From Pseudomonas brenneri (GTDB lineage Bacteria > Pseudomonadota > Gammaproteobacteria > Pseudomonadales > Pseudomonadaceae), in assembly GCF_007858285.1 (NCBI RefSeq), contig NZ_VFIL01000013.1, positions 1 to 64,000 on the forward strand: DNA of 64,000 nucleotides, in the 5' to 3' direction. Positions 53,601 through 64,000 of the stretch are shown piece after piece. Each line of letters begins with the position of its first letter. Position 1 is the first letter of the stretch. A program made the position numbers and the translations under genes. The notes under the pieces were generated by a model, which was given only the letters and a program-made list of their open reading frames with translations, searched no databases and was not told where the DNA came from.

Positions 53601-53791
53601 TTAACTACCCTCTGAAGCAAGCTCCGCTACTGGCGCGCGCTTCGCATGATATTCACCGGCCTAACTTACTACATTACCTACAACTCTGGCAGGCGCCGTC
53701 TGTAACCCTTTGTGAAACTTTGACTACACAATATTCGTAAAGCTTCGTGACGAAAGCGATATAAAAAAACCTATCGCCTACCTCCAATTCC

Positions 53792-54442
53792 TCAAAAACG
53801 CTCTTCGCTTGCAGCGCCCTCGACACCGCGGAAGCCGCGGCACAACAAATACTGCTCCCTGGATCGGTCCCGGGAAGAATCAGGCTTGCGCGTCTGCACC
53901 TTATCGAACAACTTGCGAATGTTCTTGTGATACTCGTCAAAACCCTCGCCCTGGAAGACCTTCACCAGGAAATCTCCACCCGGACGCAAAACCCGACCCG
54001 CCAAATCCAGCGCCAACTCACAAAGGAACATCGCGCGCGGCATATCGACGGCCGGTAATCCACTCATATTGGGGGCCATGTCGGAAATCACAAGGTCTAC
54101 CTGCGAATTTCCCACAGCCTCAAGAATCTGGGCGAGGACGGCGTCCTGGGTGAAGTCACCATGAACAAAGGTCACATCCGGGATGCTGTCCATTTCCAGG
54201 ATGTCCGACGCAATCAGTCGCCCCTGCCCACCAATCAGACGACTGGTCACCTGGGACCAGCCACCCGGGGCGGCACCCAGGTCAATAACGCTCATGCCTG
54301 GGCGGATCAACTTATCCTTGTCCTGGATCTCCAGCAGCTTGTAACTGGCCCGTGAACGGTAGCCGTCCTTCTGCGCCTTTTTGACGTAAGGATCGTTGAA
54401 ATGCTCTTGCAGCCACTTAAGGCTAGTTTTGGAACGGGCCAC
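53792..54442 (-). CDS. rlmE: 23S rRNA (uridine(2552)-2'-O)-methyltransferase
   Basis: RlmE (FtsJ/RrmJ) methylates U2552 in the ribosomal A-site loop. The 216-residue protein has SRASYKLLEI with the first catalytic lysine, the SAM loop DLGAAPGGWSQV, SDMAPNMSG with the catalytic aspartate, and LVKVFQGEG. It is slightly longer than the usual 207-209 through a variable C-terminus (CRGFRGVEGAASEERF). It precedes ftsH and is divergent from yhbY. Confidence 0.95.
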   Translation of the reverse strand: MARSKTSLKWLQEHFNDPYVKKAQKDGYRSRASYKLLEIQDKDKLIRPGMSVIDLGAAPGGWSQVTSRLIGGQGRLIASDILEMDSIPDVTFVHGDFTQDAVLAQILEAVGNSQVDLVISDMAPNMSGLPAVDMPRAMFLCELALDLAGRVLRPGGDFLVKVFQGEGFDEYHKNIRKLFDKVQTRKPDSSRDRSREQYLLCRGFRGVEGAASEERF

Positions 54443-54547
54443 GGGCCACCTCGAAAATAAAACGGGTCGTGATTAACTGGGCGGTCCCGGACTCGCTCGG
54501 GTAAACTGGCCGCCGCTTTTTACAAGATCAGACGCAGGGGTCAGATT

Positions 54548-54856
54548 ATGCCGCTCACTCAAGAGCAGAAGAAACAGTACAAATCCATTGGCCACCATCT
54601 GAAACCAGTTCTGATTGTGGCAGACAACGGTTTGACTGAAGGTGTGTTAGCCGAACTTGAACGCGCATTAGGCGATCACGAGCTGATCAAGATCAAGGTC
54701 AACATCCTTGATCGCGAAGCACGCCTGGCCGCCATTGCAGAACTGTGCAAGGTGGGCAAAGCGGACCTGGTTCAGGTCATCGGCAAGATGGCGCTGCTGT
54801 ATCGCAAGAATTTCAGCGCCAACAAGCAACTGTCGAACGTTCATCGCTTCAAATGA
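54548..54856 (+). CDS. yhbY: YhbY-type (CRM domain) RNA-binding protein
   Basis: The 102-residue protein is one CRM/YhbY domain: LTQEQKKQYKSIGHHLKPV, the loop VADNGLTEGVL and LVQVIGKMALLYRK. Homologues bind pre-50S ribosomal particles and probably assist assembly. AGGGGTC precedes the ATG. It is divergent from rlmE across 105 bases and converges on the DUF4149 gene. Confidence 0.92.
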   Translation: MPLTQEQKKQYKSIGHHLKPVLIVADNGLTEGVLAELERALGDHELIKIKVNILDREARLAAIAELCKVGKADLVQVIGKMALLYRKNFSANKQLSNVHRFK

Positions 54857-54864
54857 TTCAAGGG

Positions 54865-55269
54865 TCACGGGCGTGCTTCGCGCGCCCTGCCGCTCCACCC
54901 AGGTGCAGGCTGTACCACCAGCACCAAGCCAGAAAACCCTAGCACAAGATAGCTGAACAGCTGCCAGCGCAACGCTTCCGGCAGCAACATACGCACCACG
55001 CAATACATTGCACATGCATACAGCGCCATCAACAGCAGTTGCCCACGCATATCCCGCCACAAACTCCCCAAACCCTCGGCCTTGATCAGCACCAGCGCCT
55101 GGAGCGTCACGCACGTGGCTGCAAAACCTACCAGCAACGCACTCAATAATCCGCCGATCTCATCAATCAGCAACGGCGCCAGGCCAATCATGCCCAGCAC
55201 CGGCAATACACCCAGATGTAACAGCCACAGGCCGCCAACCCAGAGCATCTGGGTCAACTGCCAAAGCAT
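54865..55269 (-). CDS. DUF4149 membrane protein of unknown function
   Basis: The 134-residue protein has about four hydrophobic helices and resembles DUF4149 proteins that sit beside greA in pseudomonads. No catalytic motif is visible. I chose the ATG at 55269 (MLWQLTQMLWVGGLW), 28 bases after greA. A start at 55320 is possible but would overlap greA by 23 bases. There is no clear ribosome-binding site for either. Confidence 0.75.
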   Translation of the reverse strand: MLWQLTQMLWVGGLWLLHLGVLPVLGMIGLAPLLIDEIGGLLSALLVGFAATCVTLQALVLIKAEGLGSLWRDMRGQLLLMALYACAMYCVVRMLLPEALRWQLFSYLVLGFSGLVLVVQPAPGWSGRAREARP

Positions 55270-55297
55270 GGCGCCCGCTCGAAGCGGGCGCCGCCTT

Positions 55298-55770
55298 TCA
55301 GATGTGACGAACTTCGACAATCTCGTACTCGATCACGCCACCAGGCGTCTTGACGGCCACCACATCACCCTCTTCCTTGGCAATCAAGGCACGGGCCAGG
55401 GGCGAGCCGACGGAGATCTTGCCGAGCTTGAAGTCAGCCTCATCCTCACCCACGATGTGGTAAGTCACGCTTTCATCAGTCTCGACGTTGGCGATTTCCA
55501 CCGTTGTGCCGAAAATCACCTTGCCGGTCTTGGGGATGGTCGTGACATCGATGATGACCGCATTCTGCATGCGCCCCTCGATATCACGGATCCGCGCCTC
55601 GACCATACCCTGCTGCTCGCGGGCAGCATGGTATTCGGCGTTTTCCTTCAAGTCACCCAGCTCACGGGCCGTACCGATGTCCTGGCTCAGCTTTGGACGT
55701 ACGACCTTGGTCAGGTGGGCGTGCTCCTCTTCCAGGGCCTTGGCGCCCTGGACAGTCATTGGATATTTGA

Positions 55771-55774
<4 letters not shown>
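55298..55774 (-). CDS. greA: Transcription elongation factor GreA
   Basis: GreA rescues backtracked RNA polymerase by stimulating transcript cleavage. The 158-residue protein has the N-terminal coiled coil with the acidic tip (GDLKENAEYHAAREQQ, about 42-57) and the C-terminal globular domain (GSPLARALIAKEEGD). It overlaps the carB stop by four bases, so it is cotranslated with carAB. Confidence 0.97.
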
Positions 55775-58992
<3,218 letters not shown>

Positions 58993-59097
58993 GGGTTTGT
59001 CACTCAAATCCGCAGGTCAGTCGGCAAGCCGTCTTGAACAATCCTTGAAGAGCCTGAGGGGGCCACCGATTTTCCGGGCCACCCTCAGGCCACTCAT

Positions 59098-60234
59098 TTA
59101 GCGTCGCTTGGCCATCTCATTGATGAAACGGTCGAACAGCGGCGCTACGTCGTTCGGGCCCGGGCTTGCTTCAGGGTGGCCCTGGAAGCTGAACGCGCTC
59201 TTGTCGGTGCGCTCGATACCCTGCAGGGAACCGTCGAACAGCGACTTGTGAATGGCACGCACGTTGGCCGGCAAGGTGGCTTCGTCCACCGCAAAACCGT
59301 GGTTCTGGCTAGTGATCATCACGACGCCAGTGTCCAGGTCTTGCACCGGGTGGTTGGCACCATGATGGCCGTGGCCCATTTTCAGGGTCTTGGCACCGGA
59401 GGCCAGGGCCAGCAGCTGGTGGCCCAGGCAGATACCGAATACCGGGATCTCGGTTTCCAGCACATCCTTGATCGCCTGGATCGCGTAGTCGCAAGGCTCC
59501 GGATCGCCCGGGCCATTGGACAGAAACACGCCATCCGGTTGCAGGGCCAGCACATCGCTGGCCGGGGTTTGCGCCGGCACCACGGTCACGCGGCAACCAC
59601 GTTCGACCAGCATGCGCAGGATGTTGTACTTAACGCCGTAGTCATAAGCGACCACGTGGTAAGGCAGCTCGCTAGCCTCGATGGTCGCGTGGCTGTCAGT
59701 CTTCAAGTCCCAGACAGTGGAGCGCCACTCGTACTGTTCTTGGGTGCTGACGACTTTCGCCAGATCCATGCCTTTCAGGCCAGGGAAGCCTTGCGCTGCA
59801 GCAATCGCTGCGGCTTCGGAAACATTGTCACCGACCATGATGCAGCCATTCTGCGAGCCTTTTTCACGCAGGATGCGTGTCAGGCGGCGCGTATCGATAC
59901 CGGCGATCGCCACAACGTTGTTGGCTTTCAGGTAATCGGACAGCGACATCGTGTTACGCCAGTTGCTCGCAACCAGTGGCAGGTCACGAATCACCAGACC
60001 GGCCGACCAGACACGATCAGACTCGACGTCTTCCGGTGTAGTACCGGTATTGCCGATGTGCGGATAGGTCAGGGTAACGATCTGCTGGGCGTAGGAAGGA
60101 TCGGTAAGGATTTCCTGATAGCCGGTCATGGCGGTGTTGAACACCACCTCTCCAACGGTCTGACCGTCGGCTCCAATGGCTTCGCCGCGAAAAATGCTGC
60201 CATCAGCAAGGGCGAGTATGGCTGGCTTAGTCAA
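59098..60234 (-). CDS. carA: Carbamoyl-phosphate synthase small subunit (glutaminase)
   Basis: CarA hydrolyses glutamine and channels ammonia to CarB. The 378-residue protein has an N-terminal CPSase domain and a class I glutamine amidotransferase domain with the catalytic C269 in VFGICLGHQ, followed by a histidine and glutamate in GHPEASPGP. GGGAGG lies upstream of the ATG. A terminator-like hairpin with six Ts lies 46 bases before the start, suggesting attenuation. Confidence 0.97.
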   Translation of the reverse strand: MTKPAILALADGSIFRGEAIGADGQTVGEVVFNTAMTGYQEILTDPSYAQQIVTLTYPHIGNTGTTPEDVESDRVWSAGLVIRDLPLVASNWRNTMSLSDYLKANNVVAIAGIDTRRLTRILREKGSQNGCIMVGDNVSEAAAIAAAQGFPGLKGMDLAKVVSTQEQYEWRSTVWDLKTDSHATIEASELPYHVVAYDYGVKYNILRMLVERGCRVTVVPAQTPASDVLALQPDGVFLSNGPGDPEPCDYAIQAIKDVLETEIPVFGICLGHQLLALASGAKTLKMGHGHHGANHPVQDLDTGVVMITSQNHGFAVDEATLPANVRAIHKSLFDGSLQGIERTDKSAFSFQGHPEASPGPNDVAPLFDRFINEMAKRR

Positions 60235-60279
60235 GAAGACCTCCCGTAAATAAAGCCTGAAAGGGCGATCGCAGGTTGT

Positions 60280-60317
60280 AAAAAAGCGGAGTGACGTATG
60301 GACACGTCACCCCGCTT
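60280..60317 (-). terminator. Terminator-like hairpin in the carA leader (attenuator candidate)
   Basis: On the minus strand a 14 bp stem (AAGCGGGGTGACGT / ACGTCACTCCGCTT, one G-U pair) with loop GTCCAT is followed by TTTTTT. It meets the criteria for an intrinsic terminator but sits upstream of carA rather than after a gene. dapB already has its own terminator about 130 bases earlier. Confidence 0.75.
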
Positions 60318-60446
60318 CTTCACTGAATTATTCTGCGCGCTTTTAGTGGACACACTAAAGCTGTAGCTTACAGAAAAAGGCTTTTTTGGTCCACCGCTAA
60401 AGAGCCTAAAAGGCAGGAGAATGCGACAGGACGTCGCTTAGCGGGT

Positions 60447-60485
60447 AAAAACGGGGCCCTAGAGTAATACCCAGGGCCCGTTTTT
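60447..60485 (-). terminator. Terminator of dapB
   Basis: On the minus strand CGGGCCCT...AGGGCCCCG is flanked by A and T runs and ends in TTTTT, starting nine bases after the dapB stop. The symmetry could allow use in both directions. Confidence 0.88.
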
Positions 60486-60493
60486 GCTACTGA

Positions 60494-61300
60494 TTAACGC
60501 AGATCCAGCACGTCTTGCATGTCATAGAGGCCCGCTTCGCGCCCCTCCAGCCACAATGCCGCACGCACCGCGCCCTTGGCGAAGGTCATGCGGCTGGAGG
60601 CCTTGTGAGTGATTTCCAGGCGCTCGCCTTCGGCAGCAAACAGCACCGTGTGATCACCCACCACGTCACCACCGCGCACCGTGGCAAAGCCAATGGTTTC
60701 ACGCTCGCGCGCACCGGTATGGCCTTCGCGGCCATATACCGCGACTTTCGACAGGTCGCGCCCCAGGGCATCGGCAATCACTTCGCCCATGCGCATGGCA
60801 GTACCCGATGGCGCATCCACTTTGTGGCGGTGATGCGCCTCGATGATCTCGATGTCCGCGTCATCACCCAGTACCCGTGCAGCCATGTCGAGCAACTTCA
60901 GCGACAGGTTGACGCCCACACTGAAGTTGGCGGCAAACACGATCGGAATATCCTTGCCCGCCGCGACAAGCAATTGCTTTTGCTCGGCATTCAGGCCAGT
61001 GGTACCAATAACCATGGCCTTGCCCGCCTTGCGGCAGAACGCCAGGTTTTTCAGCATCACCTCGGGCAGGGTGAAGTCGATCAATACATCAAATTCATCA
61101 GCCACTTGCTCCAGGCTGCCAGACAACGCCACACCGATCCGCCCCAGCGAAGCCAGCTCACCGGCATCGGCACCGATCAGCGTACTGCCCGGACGCACGA
61201 TTGCCGCCGTCAACCCCGACAGAGGCGAGCGTTGCTGCACCGCCTCCACCAGGTTCTTGCCCATGCGCCCGGCGGCGCCCATCACTGCTATACGTCGCAT
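60494..61300 (-). CDS. dapB: 4-hydroxy-tetrahydrodipicolinate reductase
   Basis: DapB reduces hydroxytetrahydrodipicolinate in lysine and diaminopimelate synthesis. The 268-residue protein has the nucleotide loop GAAGRMGKN (about 9-17), GTTGL, and the substrate signature EAHHRHKVDAPSGTA. I chose the ATG at 61300, with AAGGA seven bases upstream; a GTG two codons earlier is too close to that site. It follows dnaJ by ten bases. Confidence 0.97.
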   Translation of the reverse strand: MRRIAVMGAAGRMGKNLVEAVQQRSPLSGLTAAIVRPGSTLIGADAGELASLGRIGVALSGSLEQVADEFDVLIDFTLPEVMLKNLAFCRKAGKAMVIGTTGLNAEQKQLLVAAGKDIPIVFAANFSVGVNLSLKLLDMAARVLGDDADIEIIEAHHRHKVDAPSGTAMRMGEVIADALGRDLSKVAVYGREGHTGARERETIGFATVRGGDVVGDHTVLFAAEGERLEITHKASSRMTFAKGAVRAALWLEGREAGLYDMQDVLDLR

Positions 61301-61310
61301 ATCCACGTCC

Positions 61311-62435
61311 TTACAGGTCGCCGAAGAAGCGCTTCACGCCTTCAAACCAGCCAGCGGTCTTGGGCGAATGGGAGCCATCACCGTCCAGGGAGCTGCGGAA
61401 CTCTTCGAGCAACTCACGCTGACGACGATCCAGGTTGACCGGAGTCTCGACAGCCACACGGCACATCAAGTCGCCCGCCCCACCGCCACGCACTGGCGCA
61501 ACGCCTTTGCCACGGATGCGGAACTGCTTGCCGGTCTGCGTCCCCTCAGGGATCTTCAGCTTGACGCGACCATCGAGGGTCGGAATCTCCAGCTCGCCAC
61601 CCAGGGCAGCATCGACAAAGCTGATCGGCACTTCACAGAACAGGTGCTTGCCGTCGCGCTGGAAGATCGAGTGCTCGCGCACATTGATCACCACGTACAG
61701 ATCGCCCGTCGGACCACCCTGCGTACCTGCCTCACCTTCACCCGACAAACGGATACGGTCGCCGGTATCGACACCTGCCGGCACTTTCACCGACAGGGTC
61801 TTGTACTCTTCGACACGCCCTTCGCCGTGACAGGAGTCGCACGGATCGGAAATGATCTTGCCCTGACCATGGCAGCGCGGACAGGTTTGCTGAACAGAGA
61901 AAAACCCCTGCTGCATGCGTACCTGGCCAATACCACCACAGGTTGGGCACGTAATCGGCGAAGAGCCTTTCTTGGCACCCGAGCCGTCGCACGGCTTGCA
62001 ATTGACCAGCGTCGGCACGCGGATGTTGACGCTAGTGCCGCGCACAGCCTCTTCCAGGTTCAGCTCCAGGGTGTAGCGCAAGTCGCTACCACGCTGGGCA
62101 CCGCCACGCTGACCACCACGACCGCCACCGAAGAAGTCGCTGAACACGTCGCCGAAGATATCGGAGAAGTTCTGGCCGCCAAAACCGGCACCGCCGCCGC
62201 CCATGCTCGGATCGACACCGGCGTGGCCGTACTGGTCGTAGGCCGCGCGCTTGTTCGGATCACACAGGCATTCGTAGGCCTCATTGGCCTCTTTGAACAT
62301 TTCTTCGGATTCTTTGTTATCCGGATTACGGTCCGGGTGGTGCTTCATCGCCAGACGACGGTAGGCCTTCTTCAGGTCCGCCTCGCTGGAGCCGCGCTCC
62401 ACACCCAACACTTCGTAATAGTCACGCTTTGCCAT
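61311..62435 (-). CDS. dnaJ: Molecular chaperone DnaJ
   Basis: DnaJ delivers clients to DnaK and stimulates its ATPase. The 374-residue protein has the J domain with HPD at about 33-35, a glycine-rich stretch (about 75-120), four CxxCxGxG zinc motifs (CKPCDGSG, CPTCGGIG, CPRCHGQG, CDSCHGEG) and the C-terminal client-binding domains. I chose the ATG at 62435 (MAKRDYYEVLGV). It lies about 315 bases downstream of dnaK. Confidence 0.98.
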   Translation of the reverse strand: MAKRDYYEVLGVERGSSEADLKKAYRRLAMKHHPDRNPDNKESEEMFKEANEAYECLCDPNKRAAYDQYGHAGVDPSMGGGGAGFGGQNFSDIFGDVFSDFFGGGRGGQRGGAQRGSDLRYTLELNLEEAVRGTSVNIRVPTLVNCKPCDGSGAKKGSSPITCPTCGGIGQVRMQQGFFSVQQTCPRCHGQGKIISDPCDSCHGEGRVEEYKTLSVKVPAGVDTGDRIRLSGEGEAGTQGGPTGDLYVVINVREHSIFQRDGKHLFCEVPISFVDAALGGELEIPTLDGRVKLKIPEGTQTGKQFRIRGKGVAPVRGGGAGDLMCRVAVETPVNLDRRQRELLEEFRSSLDGDGSHSPKTAGWFEGVKRFFGDL

Positions 62436-62751
62436 AAGTCTTTGCACTCTTAAGGACGTTCAGCAAAACCCTCCTGAGCTTGCCAAACTCGTTGAGCCCC
62501 AATACAGGCCCGGACCCAACTCACGTCAAATTCAACGATCCTGGTCTTTACTGCTCTCAGCCGAGACCCAGCTAAAAACGCGGTGACTGTCGATCGCAAA
62601 GCAGGAGCATTCCCGATCACACCGCCAGCATCCGACCCTTGTCGCATGCTGTAAAAATTCGCGTACCCCAGACACGCCAACGCGGGAGCAAGCTCCCGCG
62701 CGGCGACATCCTACCAGTCACCGCTTGATAGCGGTCAACCGGGCGACCAAG
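62436..62751. other. dnaK-dnaJ intergenic region
   Basis: A gap of 316 bases without a credible gene. It holds a perfect REP-core-like palindrome, CGCGGGAGC-AA-GCTCCCGCG (62681-62700), and a shorter stem ACCGC...GCGGT soon after dnaK. Neither has a T-run, so neither is a clear terminator. They may explain different dnaK and dnaJ transcript levels. Confidence 0.55.
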
Positions 62752-64000
62752 TTACTTCTTATGGCCTTCTTTGACTTCTTCGAACTCGGCATCGACAACG
62801 TCGTCGTGCTTGGCTTCAGGCTCTGCCTGTTGCGCAGCGCCATCACCTTGCGGAGCCTGCTCGGCGTACATCTTCTGAGCAACCGGCGCGGAGACTTTCG
62901 ACAACTCCTCAACCTTGGCTTCGATGGTGGCCTTGTCGTCGCCTTTGACGGCGGCTTCCAGGGCAACCACGGCTGCTTCGATTGCGGTCTTCTCTTCAGC
63001 AGTCACTTTTTCGCCAGCATCAACGATCATTTTGCGCGTCGAGTGAACCAGCGCATCACCCTGGTTGCGGGCAGCGGCCAGCTCTTCAAACTTCTTGTCG
63101 GCCTCGGCATTGGTTTCAGCATCACGAATCATCTGTTGAATTTCTTCATCAGACAGACCGGAGTTGGCCTTGATCGTGATCTTCTGCTCCTTGCCGGTAG
63201 CCTTGTCTTTCGCGCCGACGTGCAAGATACCGTTGGCATCGATGTCGAAGGTCACTTCGATTTGTGGCACGCCACGTGGTGCTGGTGGAATATCGGCCAG
63301 GTCGAACTTGCCCAGGGACTTGTTCTGAGCAGCCTGCTTACGCTCACCTTGCAGCACGTGAATGGTCACAGCGCCTTGGTTGTCATCGGCAGTCGAGAAC
63401 ACTTGCGATTTCTTGGTAGGAATCGTGGTGTTTTTCTCGATCAGCGCAGTCATCACGCCGCCCATGGTTTCGATACCCAGGGTCAGCGGGCTGACGTCCA
63501 GCAGCAACACGTCTTTCACGTCGCCGGCCAATACCGCACCCTGGATAGCAGCACCCATGGCAACCGCTTCGTCCGGGTTCACGTCTTTACGCGCTTCTTT
63601 ACCGAAGAACTCGGTCACTTTCTGCTGTACCAACGGCATACGAGTCTGACCACCGACCAGAATCACGTCGTTGATCGCACCCACGTCGATACCGGCATCT
63701 TTCAAAGCGGTACGGCAAGGTTCGATGGTGCGCTGAACCAGGTCTTCAACCAGGGATTCGAGCTTGGCGCGCGAGATCTTCACGTTCAAGTGCTTAGGGC
63801 CGGTGGCATCTGCTGTGATGTACGGCAGGTTCACGTCAGTCGACATGCTCGACGACAGCTCGATCTTCGCTTTTTCAGCAGCTTCTTTCAGGCGCTGCAT
63901 GGCCAGCGGATCACCCTTGAGGTTCATGCCGCTTTCTTTCTTGAATTCGTCGACGAGGTAGTCGATCAGACGAATGTCAAAGTCTTCACCGCCCAGGAAC
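62752..64000 (-). CDS. dnaK: Molecular chaperone DnaK (N-terminus beyond window)
   Basis: The C-terminal 415 residues or so of the Hsp70 chaperone; the frame stays open to the right edge (FLGGEDFDIRL at the boundary). Visible are the end of the ATPase domain (ILVGGQTRMPLVQ), the linker DVLLLDVSPLTLG, the substrate-binding domain and the helical lid. The tail is acidic and ends in DAEFEEV, as in other DnaK proteins. It is upstream of dnaJ in the usual order. Confidence 0.98.
   Translation of the reverse strand, partial: FLGGEDFDIRLIDYLVDEFKKESGMNLKGDPLAMQRLKEAAEKAKIELSSSMSTDVNLPYITADATGPKHLNVKISRAKLESLVEDLVQRTIEPCRTALKDAGIDVGAINDVILVGGQTRMPLVQQKVTEFFGKEARKDVNPDEAVAMGAAIQGAVLAGDVKDVLLLDVSPLTLGIETMGGVMTALIEKNTTIPTKKSQVFSTADDNQGAVTIHVLQGERKQAAQNKSLGKFDLADIPPAPRGVPQIEVTFDIDANGILHVGAKDKATGKEQKITIKANSGLSDEEIQQMIRDAETNAEADKKFEELAAARNQGDALVHSTRKMIVDAGEKVTAEEKTAIEAAVVALEAAVKGDDKATIEAKVEELSKVSAPVAQKMYAEQAPQGDGAAQQAEPEAKHDDVVDAEFEEVKEGHKK

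Overview
This window is chromosomal DNA of a Pseudomonas, most likely of the P. fluorescens group. That placement rests on gene content and order, on GTGGGAGC/TGTAGGAGC-type REP repeats, and on Pseudomonas-specific RNAs (PrrF, CrcZ). From memory, the gene order follows P. aeruginosa PAO1 from about PA4691 to PA4761. It is core genome: I see no prophage, transposase, CRISPR array, toxin-antitoxin pair or defence island. I found no gene system that looks undescribed; the interesting material lies in the intergenic and regulatory DNA.

Layout. 1-357: three tandem promoters and boxA of an rRNA operon whose 16S gene lies off the left edge. 358-2912 (minus): methionine-sulfoxide repair pair msrPQ, and pssA. 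3056-6337 (minus): branched-chain amino acid genes ilvI-ilvH-ilvC behind a long leader. 6769-10167 (minus): mrcB (PBP1b), its likely lipoprotein activator lpoP and a YqcC-like protein. 10285-12751 (plus): a kinase/P-loop fusion protein, a pentapeptide-repeat protein and a TfoX C-terminal-domain protein. 12829-15807: iron block with the Fur-type sRNA gene prrF and the heme transporter hmuTUV. 15875-18074: Rieske protein, sfsA, aminotransferase. 18395-19801: dksA and gluQ. 19864-24995: carbon/nitrogen control locus cbrX-cbrA-cbrB-crcZ. 25147-29006: pcnB, folK, panB, panC. 29296-38115: pgi, acs, an MpaB-family protein, a methyltransferase and a large DUF748 protein. 38116-38826: nested repeats and a BON-domain gene with a sigma54-type promoter. 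39124-48640 (minus): secG, two tRNAs, then rimP-nusA-infB-rbfA-truB-rpsO-pnp. 48645-53600 (minus): ftsH-folP-glmM-tpiA. 53792-55774: rlmE, divergent yhbY, a DUF4149 protein and greA. 55771-60234 (minus): carA-carB, with a terminator-like hairpin just before carA. 60494-64000 (minus): dnaK (cut by the window edge), dnaJ, dapB.

How the parts work together. CbrA/CbrB is a two-component system that drives the sigma54-dependent RNA CrcZ. CrcZ carries six A-rich motifs that titrate the Hfq/Crc catabolite repressor. PrrF and the heme transporter form an iron-starvation unit. The secG-to-pnp block is a translation and RNA-metabolism supercluster containing initiator tRNA and IF2. Most genes are complete and ordinary; several starts were moved to internal ATG or GTG codons that fit the ribosome-binding site or the family length.
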